DNA from: Acidobacteriota bacterium
GTDB lineage: Bacteria; Acidobacteriota; Vicinamibacteria; Fen-336
Length of the DNA: 64,000 nt
Assembly (NCBI GenBank): GCA_022340585.1
Contig: JAJDNS010000116.1
Span: forward strand, 1 to 64,000
Reading direction: 5' to 3'
Position 1 is the stretch's first letter. Each line of letters opens with the position of its first letter. The notes under the pieces were generated by a model that was not told the origin of the DNA, did not search any database, and saw nothing but the letters and a program-made list of their open reading frames with translations. The position numbers were made by a program, and so were the translations under genes. Positions 31,086 to 40,429 of this stretch are shown one piece after another.

Positions 31086-31357
31086 CGCTCCCTCCGTGTC
31101 GGCGCCGCGACCGTGGTCAGGGAGGTCCGGGCCGACTCCAGGTCCTTGGACCGCTCCGTGATCTCGATGTCGCCGCCCGGGCCCTTCTCGCTCCGGACGA
31201 TCAGGTCTCCCCTGAGGAACCGCCAGCCCTCGTCGAGGCTGAGACGACGTCCCTGGCCCAGCGCCAGCTCCGGGGATGCCGACGCGGGCGCCGCGGTGAC
31301 CACTGCGCCGAGGCCGAGAGCCAGGCACGTCATCAGCACCGTCTGGAGCCGCGGCAT
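31082..31357 (-). CDS. Small secreted protein upstream of murJ
   Basis: 91 residues from the ATG at 31357, with AGGAGGAGG nine bases upstream; the open frame reaches further up but without features. A signal peptide is present ([24 protein letters not shown]). The mature 60 residues are polar with [20 protein letters not shown] and a basic end (APTRRER). I do not recognise the family. It overlaps the presumed murJ start by four bases, so translation of the two is likely coupled, which suggests but does not prove a role in envelope synthesis. Confidence 0.7.
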   Translation of the reverse strand: MPRLQTVLMTCLALGLGAVVTAAPASASPELALGQGRRLSLDEGWRFLRGDLIVRSEKGPGGDIEITERSKDLESARTSLTTVAAPTRRER

Positions 31358-31389
31358 GGGGGCCTCCTCCTGATCGAACGCCGGTCGGG

Positions 31390-31433
31390 ATTCTATCCGA
31401 GTCACTGTCCGGCGGCCGGTTCGGGGATAGAAT
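31390..31433. promoter_or_regulatory. Mirror-image -10 boxes between divergent genes
   Basis: ATTCTATCC (31390-31398) and GGATAGAAT (31425-31433) are perfect inverted copies. Each contains TAGAAT in the right orientation to be the -10 box of one divergent gene: the small secreted protein with murJ to the left, the dehydratase to the right. No convincing -35 boxes are visible. They could equally be an operator. Confidence 0.4.
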
Positions 31434-31460
31434 CGCGCTCGGCCATCAGGGCCACCGCCC

Positions 31461-32704
<1,244 letters not shown>

Positions 32705-32705
<1 letters not shown>

Positions 32706-34861
32706 TGTCCACCCGCCTGGCCACGGCCGCACTGGTCGGGCTCCTGCTCGCGTCCGGGGTGCACGCCGAGGACGGCCACGCGCTCTGGCTCCGCTATCCG
32801 CCGGTCTCCGACGTCGCTCTCCGCGACGAGTACCGGGCCGCGATCTCCGCGGTGGCCTGCCCAGGAGAGAACGCGACGCTCGGCGTCGCGCGGGAGGAGC
32901 TGGCTCGAGGGTTGCGGGGGTTGCTGGATGAGGAGGTGCCTCTCGTTAATTCGATCTCGCGGGACGGAGTCGTGGTGGTGGGGACCCCCCAGTCGTCTCC
33001 CGTGGTCGCCGCCCTGGATCTCGAGACGGATCTGCGAAAGGTGGGCGACGAGGGCTTCTTGATCCGCTCGATGTCGGTGGCCGGGAAACGCGCCACCGTC
33101 ATCGCGGCGAACCACGACGTCGGCGTTCTCTACGGCGTCTTCCACTTCCTCCGCCTGCTCCAGACCCACCGGCGTCTCGAGGGCCTCTCGCTCGTGGAGG
33201 CCCCCCGAGTTCAGCTGCGCGTGCTCGACCACTGGGACAACCTGGACCGGACGGTGGAGCGCGGGTACGCGGGCTTCTCGCTGTGGGACTGGCACAAGCT
33301 GCCCGACTATCTCGACCCGCGCTACACCGACTACGCCCGGGCCAACGCCTCCATCGGGCTCAACGGGACGGTGCTCACCAACGTCAACGCCAACGCCACC
33401 GTGCTCAGGGCCGAGTACCTGCAGAAGGCGGCGGCCCTGGCCGACGTCTTCCGTCCCTGGGGGATCCGTGTCTACCTGACCGCGCGCTTCAGCGCCCCCA
33501 TGGAGATCGGCGGCCTGGAGACCGCCGACCCCCTCGCTCCCGCGGTGGCGCGCTGGTGGAAGGACAAGGCGGACGAGATCTATCGGCACATCCCCGACTT
33601 CGGCGGCTTCCTGGTCAAGGCCAACTCCGAGGGGCAGCCCGGGCCCCAGGACTACGGGCGGAGCCACGCCGAGGGAGCCAACGTGCTGGCCGACGCGGTC
33701 GCGCCCCACGGTGGCGTGGTGATGTGGCGGGCCTTCGTCTACTCCAGCGAGGAGCCGGAGGACCGGGCGAAGCAGGCGTACAGCGAGTTCGTGCCCCTCG
33801 ACGGGAGCTTCCGGCCCAATGTCCTCATCCAGGTCAAGAACGGCCCCATCGACTTCCAGCCCCGGGAGCCCTTCCACCCGCTCTTCGGCGCCATGCCCGA
33901 GACGCCCCTGATGATGGAGTTCCAGATCACCCAGGAGTACCTGGGCTTCGCCACGCACCTGGCCTTTCTCGCCCCCCTGTACGAGGAGGTCCTGCGCTCC
34001 GACACCTACGCGCGGGGCGAGGGATCGCTCGTGGCCGACGTGATCGACGGAAGCCTCCACGGCTACCAGCGGACAGGCATGGCGGGGGTGGCCAACACCG
34101 GCACCGACCGCAACTGGTGCGGCTCGGTGATGGCCTGCGCCAACTGGTTCGCCTTCGGGCGCCTGGCCTGGGACCCGATGCTCGAGTCACCAGCGATTGC
34201 CGACGAGTGGATCCGGATGACCTTCTCCAACGACCCGGGGTTCGTCGCCCCCGTGAAGACGATGATGCTGGCCTCCCGCGAGGCGGTGGTCGACTACATG
34301 ACCCCCCTGGGGCTGCACCACCTGATGGCCCGGGGCCACCACTACGGGCCCGGGCCCTGGGTCAGCGGCGGGCCCCGGGCGGACTGGACGTCCGTCTACT
34401 ACCACCGGGCCGACGAGGAGGGAATCGGCTTCGACCGGACGACGACGGGCAGCGACGCGGTGAGCCAGTACTTTCCGCCGGTGCGTGACCAGTACGAGAG
34501 CCTCGAGACCGTGCCCGAGGAGCTTCTCCTCTGGTTCCATCACGTGCCGTGGGACCACCGGATGGCCTCGGGCCGGACCCTCTGGAATGAGCTGCTCTAC
34601 CGCTACCAGCGGGGAGTCGACCGGGTGCGCGGAATGCAGGAGACGTGGCGCTCTGTCGAGGGCCTGATCGACTCCGAGCGGTACGAGCAGGTGAAGGCCT
34701 TCCTCGCCATCCAGGAGAAGGAGGCCCGGTGGTGGCGCGACGCCTGCGTCCTCTACTTCCAGACCTTCTCCAGGCTGCCGATTCCCGACGGGTACGAGAG
34801 GCCCGAGCGCACTCTCGAGGAGTACGAGGCCATCACCCACCCCTACGCGCCGGGGATCTGA
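32705..34861 (+). CDS. Alpha-glucuronidase, GH67
   Basis: 718 residues with a signal peptide ([17 protein letters not shown]). GH67 enzymes remove (methyl)glucuronic acid from xylo-oligosaccharides. Family signatures are well kept: [33 protein letters not shown], a catalytic-glutamate region in [29 protein letters not shown] and [13 protein letters not shown], and [16 protein letters not shown]. Length is close to the family norm. The start ATG overlaps the stop of the dehydratase gene. GH67 usually acts on short oligosaccharides in the periplasm or cytoplasm; here the signal peptide points to the periplasm. Confidence 0.95.
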
Positions 34862-34888
34862 GAAGCCGCGACCCAGGGAGGAGCTCAC

Positions 34889-35923
34889 GTGACGACATCC
34901 CCGGCCTGGCAGGACTTCCTCACCGCCGCCCGCGGGGGCCGGCCGGGGAAGGTCCCGACCGCTCTCATCATCGACAGCCCGTGGATGCCCGGCTTCGCCG
35001 GTGTGAACACCCTGGACTTCTTCCTCTACCCCGATCTCTGGCTGGACACCCACCTCCGGGTGATGGACCGCTTCCCGGACATCGCCTTCCTTCCGGGCTT
35101 CTGGGTCGAGTACGGCATGGCCATCGAGCCGAGCGGCTACGGGTCCGGTCTCATGTGGCACCCCGACTCGCCTCCCGGCATGCGGCATCTCGACCTTCCC
35201 CACCAGGCCTGGGGGGACCTGCCCCGGCCCGACCCCGAGACCGACGGGCTCATGCCCCTGGCCCTGCGGCGGTTGGAGCTTCTCGAGAAGGGAGGCCTGC
35301 CCGAGCCGCACCGCATCCAGTTCGCGGCGGCGCGGGGACCCCTCACCCTCGCCACCCACGTCCTCGGGACCACGACTTTCCTCGAGGCCACCGCCGGCGA
35401 GCCCGAGGCGGCCCACGCCGCCCTCGACGCCTTCACCGACGTCGTTCTCGCCTATCTCCGGGCTCAGGTGGAGCGGCTCCGAGAGCCCCTCGGCATCCTG
35501 CTCCTCGACGACATCCCCGGGATGCTCTCACCCCGCGCCTTCGAGGCCATGGCGGTGCCGTACCTGAAGAGGATCCTCGAGCCCTTCGAGGGCCTGATCC
35601 GGATCTACCACAACGATACCCCCTGCCCTCACCTGCTCTCTCGCATCGGGCTCGTCCCGTTCGAGGTCTGGAACTTCAGCCACGCGATGGACATCGCGGT
35701 CGTGCGGGAGGCCGTGGGACCGGAGCTCGTCCTCCTGGGCAACGTCGCTCCCCTGGACACCCTGGCCCGGGGCACACCGGAGCAGGTCCTCGAGGAGGCC
35801 CGGGCGTGCGTGGCGAAGGCGGCCGCGGACGGCGGCTTCATCCTCTCCGCCGGCGGCGGCGCCTCGCCGGGCACCCCGGCCGAGAACATCGACGCCCTGG
35901 TCCAGGCGGCGCGGGAGGCCTGA
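34889..35923 (+). CDS. Uroporphyrinogen decarboxylase-like protein (methyltransferase-type UroD family)
   Basis: 344 residues from a GTG with AGGGAGGAG upstream. It has the UroD fold pattern, including FPDIAFLPGFWVEYG, a region with RGPLTLATHVLG, and the C-terminal NFSHAMDIAV, LLGNVAPLDTLARGTPEQV and GGFILSAGGGASPGTPAENI. This form is typical of the UroD-like proteins that move methyl groups in corrinoid systems or have unknown roles, not of HemE. It lies 27 bases after the GH67 gene on the same strand. A role in handling the 4-O-methyl group of methylglucuronate is an attractive guess, but no corrinoid protein gene is adjacent. Confidence 0.75.
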   Translation: MTTSPAWQDFLTAARGGRPGKVPTALIIDSPWMPGFAGVNTLDFFLYPDLWLDTHLRVMDRFPDIAFLPGFWVEYGMAIEPSGYGSGLMWHPDSPPGMRHLDLPHQAWGDLPRPDPETDGLMPLALRRLELLEKGGLPEPHRIQFAAARGPLTLATHVLGTTTFLEATAGEPEAAHAALDAFTDVVLAYLRAQVERLREPLGILLLDDIPGMLSPRAFEAMAVPYLKRILEPFEGLIRIYHNDTPCPHLLSRIGLVPFEVWNFSHAMDIAVVREAVGPELVLLGNVAPLDTLARGTPEQVLEEARACVAKAAADGGFILSAGGGASPGTPAENIDALVQAAREA

Positions 35924-35935
35924 GGGACGCGCCGG

Positions 35936-37063
35936 TCAGCGGAGCCAGTGCCCGACCGCGACCCCGAGGAAGGTGGCGGTCGCGTAGCCGAGGGTCCCGC
36001 AGAGGATGGCCGGGATCACCAGGGTGTCCCAGCGTCGGGCCACCGCCATGGCCGCGGCCGAGGTCGGCCCTCCCATGTTGGCGTTCGAGGCGATCAGGAC
36101 CTCCGCGAGGTCGAGGCGGAGCAGCCGGCCGGCCACGAGGATCACCAGCAGGTGCACGGTGAGGATGGCGATCGCGAAGACGAACAGCATCGAGCCGTGG
36201 CGGATCACCAGGCCAATGCTCGCCGACGCGCCGATGACCGCGAAGAAGACCTGCATCAGCACGACGCCCGCCTCGTGGGCGCCGGCCACCGATCCCAGGC
36301 GAGCCGGAAACAGGGTGGCCAGGGTCACGGTGAAGGCAGTGACGAAGAGGATCCCGCTCGCGGGAACTCCCACGAGATCGGCCACCCCGTAACCCGCCGC
36401 ACACATTGCAGCGGCAATGGCGAGGGCGGTGGCCAGGCTGCGGGCACCGACGGGCTCCCCGGTCGCCGCCGGTGCCAGCTCCCCCGTCCCTTCGGGCACG
36501 CGCTCGACGAAGCGCCTCCGAAGCCACGTCATCGAGGGAAGGGCGAAGAGGACGAGGAAGTAGAGCGCCATCGCCAGGTTGTCGGCGGCCACCCCCGCCG
36601 CCAGGACGTCCCCCGAGCGAAGCTCGAGGGCCTCCGCCGTCGCCATGTAGTTGAGGGATCCCCCGACGTAGGTCGCGCAGAAGATGCCGGCCAGCTTCCA
36701 TCCCTCGTCACCGAGGGGAACGACCTGGAAGGCCAGCCAGGTCCCCAGCACCGTTCCCACGGCACCGGCCGCGAAGGCCAGGAGCGTCGGCCCCGCTTCG
36801 CGGAGGATGCGCTTGAGGTCCGCGGTGAAGAGGAGGAGCGGAATGGCCAGGGGAACCAGGAACGACCACACCACGTCGTAGGCCGGCGCGCTCGACGGGA
36901 TCACCCGCAGGTTCGAGAGCACGAAGGCAACGCCGATGGCGATGACCGCACCGGATAGCTTCGCCCCCCAGCGGGTCCTCTCCGCCCACAACCCGAAGGC
37001 GCCCGCCGCCAGCAGGACGGCCCACAGCGCCCAGTCGTTCCCGGGAGAGATCAGGGGATCCAC
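35936..37063 (-). CDS. DUF819-family membrane protein
   Basis: 375 residues with about ten membrane helices. Phrases such as GKLAGIFCATYVGGSLNYMATAEAL, preceded by VPLGDEGW, and ASNANMGGPTSAAAMAVARRW fit the DUF819 (YjcL-like) family, in which two inverted repeats each carry a glycine- and asparagine-rich broken helix. Such broken helices are typical of substrate sites in carriers. The substrate is not known. It is convergent with the UroD-like gene (12 bases apart). The ATG at 37063 is the natural start, although no clear ribosome-binding site is visible. Confidence 0.8.
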   Translation of the reverse strand: MDPLISPGNDWALWAVLLAAGAFGLWAERTRWGAKLSGAVIAIGVAFVLSNLRVIPSSAPAYDVVWSFLVPLAIPLLLFTADLKRILREAGPTLLAFAAGAVGTVLGTWLAFQVVPLGDEGWKLAGIFCATYVGGSLNYMATAEALELRSGDVLAAGVAADNLAMALYFLVLFALPSMTWLRRRFVERVPEGTGELAPAATGEPVGARSLATALAIAAAMCAAGYGVADLVGVPASGILFVTAFTVTLATLFPARLGSVAGAHEAGVVLMQVFFAVIGASASIGLVIRHGSMLFVFAIAILTVHLLVILVAGRLLRLDLAEVLIASNANMGGPTSAAAMAVARRWDTLVIPAILCGTLGYATATFLGVAVGHWLR

Positions 37064-37120
37064 GCCGGCGAGGGTAGCAGATCCCCCCGAGCCGGCGCGC
37101 AGCGGCGCCCCCCCGACGCC

Positions 37121-37456
37121 TCAGCCGCGGGAGGCGATCAGGGACTCGAGCTGATCGCGCTCGGAGCCGGTGTGCGTCCACTCGAGCTCGCACACCGGGG
37201 CCTCGCCGTTCGCCCGAATCGCGAGGACACGCCCGGTCGCCGCCACCGTGTCGGTGGCCCGATCGAAGCTGAGGCGCACCGCCACCTCGTCACCCGGGAC
37301 GAGGGTCGCGGCGTCGGCCAGCCTGACCCGCGCTCGCTCGTTGGACAGCTCCACGGCCGTCCCGCGGGCGATTCCGCTGCCGTTCTCGAGCCAGGTGAGA
37401 ACGGGGCCCGACGGGTCCGAAACCGGAGTCGGACTGGTCACCGGCACCACCTGCAT
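37121..37456 (-). CDS. PilZ-like domain protein
   Basis: 111 residues from the ATG at 37456 with GGGAGGTGACCC upstream. It is a single beta-barrel domain of the PilZ kind: RGTAVELSNERARVRLADA, GDEVAVRLSFDRAT and ATGRVLAIRANGE. The usual c-di-GMP motif (RxxxR before the domain and D/NxSxxG) is not obvious, so binding of the nucleotide is doubtful. A canonical PilZ protein lies at 63093-63452. The 268-base gap upstream (37457-37724) carries CACCCAGGAGTGT at 37595-37607, a motif also found at 20374-20386, and nothing else I recognise. Confidence 0.6.
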   Translation of the reverse strand: MQVVPVTSPTPVSDPSGPVLTWLENGSGIARGTAVELSNERARVRLADAATLVPGDEVAVRLSFDRATDTVAATGRVLAIRANGEAPVCELEWTHTGSERDQLESLIASRG

Positions 37457-37724
37457 GGGTCACCTCCCACCGTGGTTGTGCCACCCGATGTGTCGTCCAT
37501 GCAGCAGTCGTGCCGGTGGTCGTCAGAAACCCCCACAGATGTTTGCTTTCAACGCTTTGAGCCTGATGACGGAGGGGTGGCCGGGGCCTCCGGACACCCA
37601 GGAGTGTTACCGTTCGCCGCACTTCCGCTCACCGATAGTCCTCGTCCGCGGGGCGGGTCCCGAGTGGGCCGAGACACGGGGGTCGGTCCGCAGGGGTCGT
37701 CGTCGGGACCAGCCGTCGCCGGCG

Positions 37725-40334
37725 TCAGTCGTCGATCAGCATTCTTCCCAGAGCGGGTTTCCCGGCCAGGGCCGTGTGAAAGCCGTAGACGGCCAGGCCC
37801 ACCACCGCCAGGAAGACCGGGATGGATCGCGTGGCGTACCACGCCGACGGGTCCAGGGTCAGAGGCGACTCGTTCATGTTGTACTCGGTGTACAGGGCGA
37901 CGGCCAGGGCGAGGAGGCCCCCCCGGGTCAGCACGAAGAAGTAGACCAGCGCCCGCACGAACCCCCCGGCCCACACCAGGGCCGCGGTTTCGCCGACCAG
38001 GGGGCTGCCCACCAGGAAGCACCAGGCCACCACCGCCAGGGCCCGGGAGCGGAGGAGGAGGCGGAGCAGGACGAGCAGGAAGAGGAACACCATCGCATAG
38101 AGCACGGAGCTGAACTGGTTCACGAAGAGGCGGAACGCCACGTCGGAGAAGCCGGCCAGGCTCGCCCCCTTCAGGTAGGGCTGAAGGTCCAGGGGAGGCC
38201 GACCCAGCCAGCCCGGCGTCAGGCGGAGCAGGACGAAGACGACGGAGCTCACCGCCCCGGCGGCCGCTCCCATGAGCACGTCCCGGCCCACCAGGGGGTC
38301 CCGGAGCCGGCCCGACAGCAGGCGCTTCCAGGAGATGAGGGCCTGGGGCCAGTGCCGACGGGCGTAGGGCTCCAGGGCAACGTACAGGAGCCAGATCATC
38401 ATGGCCCAGAACGCGGGCAGGGCCAGGATCCTGATGAGGAGCCAGATCTCCTCGCCGAATGTGGCGACGTGGCTGGCCCGGAAGAGGCGAGCGAGACTGT
38501 AGGCCACGAAGACGAACAGGGCAACCCGGCCCGCGCCGGCGCGATCGACCCGGCCGAGGCGCAGATTGCGGCGGGCCAGGAGAACCCCTCCCAGGGGCAT
38601 GGCCAGAGCCAGCACCCACACCGCCACCTCCCCCACCGGCAGAGTCTCCTGTCTCCGACCGGATCCCACCATTCGGCCGGGCTTCTCCCACGGTGGCAGG
38701 ACCGCGAACCAGACCGGACGTCCGTGGTACGACGCCGCCTCCACCCTCACCGGGAGAGCCGAGTTGCCGGGGTGCGTCCCCTCCCACGCGAGCTTCCGGT
38801 CCGTGTCCACCGGCGCCGCCCACAGGGGCGGGGTCGGACGCAGGCCTTCGGTGTCCACCCCCGCCGCGTCGAACAGCGGCGACCAGTTGGGCTCGGGCCA
38901 GGGGTCGGGCGCCGGTTCGAGCTGGGGAGGAACGACCACGAGGCCGGTGAGCCGGCCCTGGGGATCCAGCACCACCTCGGCCATGCCGGAGACGGTCGAT
39001 GGGGGATCGTCGCGGGTGACCAGGACGTCGATCTCCCGGGGCACCAGCCGGGCCGGGCTCTGGCGGTAGAAGAAGAGGAAGGGGGCCGAGTCGGTGACGT
39101 CCCATCGGTCCGCCGACGGGTCCTCCCGGACCGCGGCCAGGAGCGCCCGGTCGCGCTCGAAGGACCAGGCGGCGTCCGCCGCCTCCGCGTGGCCCAGCTT
39201 CTCCAGCACGCCTCGGGCCCGCTCCACGAGCGCCGCCGGCGACCGGGGGAGGCTCGTCGCGGTCACCAGGGAGTGGAGGTCCAGCAGCCGGGCCGTCGCG
39301 CCCCCTCCCACCAGCACGGTCAGCAGGAGCGCCCACGCCACCAGGGGACCGAGGTCGCCCACCTGCCCGGCCGCCGCCACCACGTCGGGGGACGGGGTCT
39401 CTCCCGCGGCCACCGCCATCTCGAGGGGATCCCCGCCGGGCAGCCCCGCCAGGATGGCGCGGGCGGACTCGGGTCGGTCTTCCGGGTTCTCCTCGAGGCA
39501 CTGGAGGATCGCGCGCTCCACCACCGGCTCCACGCGCTGAGAGGCGCTGGCGAGCCGGGGCGGCTTGGGCTGGGTGTGCTGGTGGCGCAGCTCCTCCACG
39601 TTCCCGGCGTCGTAGAAGGGGTGGCCGGTGAACATCTCGTAGAGGATGAGGCCGAGCGCGTACAGGTCGCTCCGCGGCGTGGCCCGGCGGCCCGAGAGCT
39701 GCTCGGGCGCCATGTAGGCGGGGGTCCCGGCGAAGAGACTCACGGCCCCGGAGCCTTCGTCCTCGAGGGCCAGGCCGAAGTCGGTCAGGCGGGCCCGGCC
39801 CCGCCCGTCGATCATCACGTTCGCTGGCTTGAGGTCCCGGTGCACCACGCCTCTCTCGTGGACGGCGTGCAGCCCCGCGGCGAGGGCCCGGCCGATCTCC
39901 AGGGCCTTGTCGGGGGGCAGGCGTCCGATGCGCGACAGGAGCGAGGCCAGGTCCTCGCCGTCGACGTACTCCATGGCGATGAACGTCTGCCCGTCGAGCT
40001 CCACGATGTCGTAGAGGCGGCAGACGTTGGGGTGGGAGACCTCACGACCGATCCGGACCTCGGCGTACAGGCGCTGGAGCCGCTCGGGCGAGAGCGTCCC
40101 GCGGATGAACTTCAGGGCCACGGCCTGCCCGAGCTTGGTGTCCTCGGCGCGGTAGACCTGCCCCATGCCGCCCCGGCCCAGGAGGGCGACCACCCGGTAG
40201 CGGTCGGCCAGCATGGTGCCCGGCGTGAAGCCCTGGTCGGCCACGTTGGGCTCGCCGTCCTCGAGCTCACGGGAGACGGTCCAATCGGACAGGGGAGTCT
40301 CGTCCGCCGGGTCGCGCTCGGGCTGGTCGCTCAT
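37725..40334 (-). CDS. Membrane Ser/Thr protein kinase with C-terminal multi-helix domain
   Basis: 869 residues. The N-terminal eukaryote-type kinase domain (about 45-310) is complete: glycine loop LGRGGMGQVYRAED, Lys75 in AVALKF, HRDLKPANVM with Asp167, DFG at 185-187, APEQLSGRRATPRSDLYALG. A membrane helix at about 330-350 is followed by an extracytoplasmic region (to about 590) and then about eight further membrane helices. The usual PASTA or WD repeats are absent. The layout resembles a receptor kinase with a polytopic sensor. It probably phosphorylates cytoplasmic proteins in response to a membrane or external signal; targets are unknown. It is flanked by a GH9 gene upstream and is likely monocistronic. 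Confidence 0.9.
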   Translation of the reverse strand: MSDQPERDPADETPLSDWTVSRELEDGEPNVADQGFTPGTMLADRYRVVALLGRGGMGQVYRAEDTKLGQAVALKFIRGTLSPERLQRLYAEVRIGREVSHPNVCRLYDIVELDGQTFIAMEYVDGEDLASLLSRIGRLPPDKALEIGRALAAGLHAVHERGVVHRDLKPANVMIDGRGRARLTDFGLALEDEGSGAVSLFAGTPAYMAPEQLSGRRATPRSDLYALGLILYEMFTGHPFYDAGNVEELRHQHTQPKPPRLASASQRVEPVVERAILQCLEENPEDRPESARAILAGLPGGDPLEMAVAAGETPSPDVVAAAGQVGDLGPLVAWALLLTVLVGGGATARLLDLHSLVTATSLPRSPAALVERARGVLEKLGHAEAADAAWSFERDRALLAAVREDPSADRWDVTDSAPFLFFYRQSPARLVPREIDVLVTRDDPPSTVSGMAEVVLDPQGRLTGLVVVPPQLEPAPDPWPEPNWSPLFDAAGVDTEGLRPTPPLWAAPVDTDRKLAWEGTHPGNSALPVRVEAASYHGRPVWFAVLPPWEKPGRMVGSGRRQETLPVGEVAVWVLALAMPLGGVLLARRNLRLGRVDRAGAGRVALFVFVAYSLARLFRASHVATFGEEIWLLIRILALPAFWAMMIWLLYVALEPYARRHWPQALISWKRLLSGRLRDPLVGRDVLMGAAAGAVSSVVFVLLRLTPGWLGRPPLDLQPYLKGASLAGFSDVAFRLFVNQFSSVLYAMVFLFLLVLLRLLLRSRALAVVAWCFLVGSPLVGETAALVWAGGFVRALVYFFVLTRGGLLALAVALYTEYNMNESPLTLDPSAWYATRSIPVFLAVVGLAVYGFHTALAGKPALGRMLIDD

Positions 40335-40429
40335 CGTCTTCGGGACAGGTCTGGCGGCAGTCTATCAGGCTCGGCCCCGCCCTGGCGAGGACCGAACGTG
40401 TCCGTCGTGTCCCGGGCGGGCGCGACCTG

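Noticed and set aside
37457-37724. c-di-GMP riboswitch before the PilZ gene
   Set aside because: The conserved GEMM core is not present; only scattered short similarities were seen.
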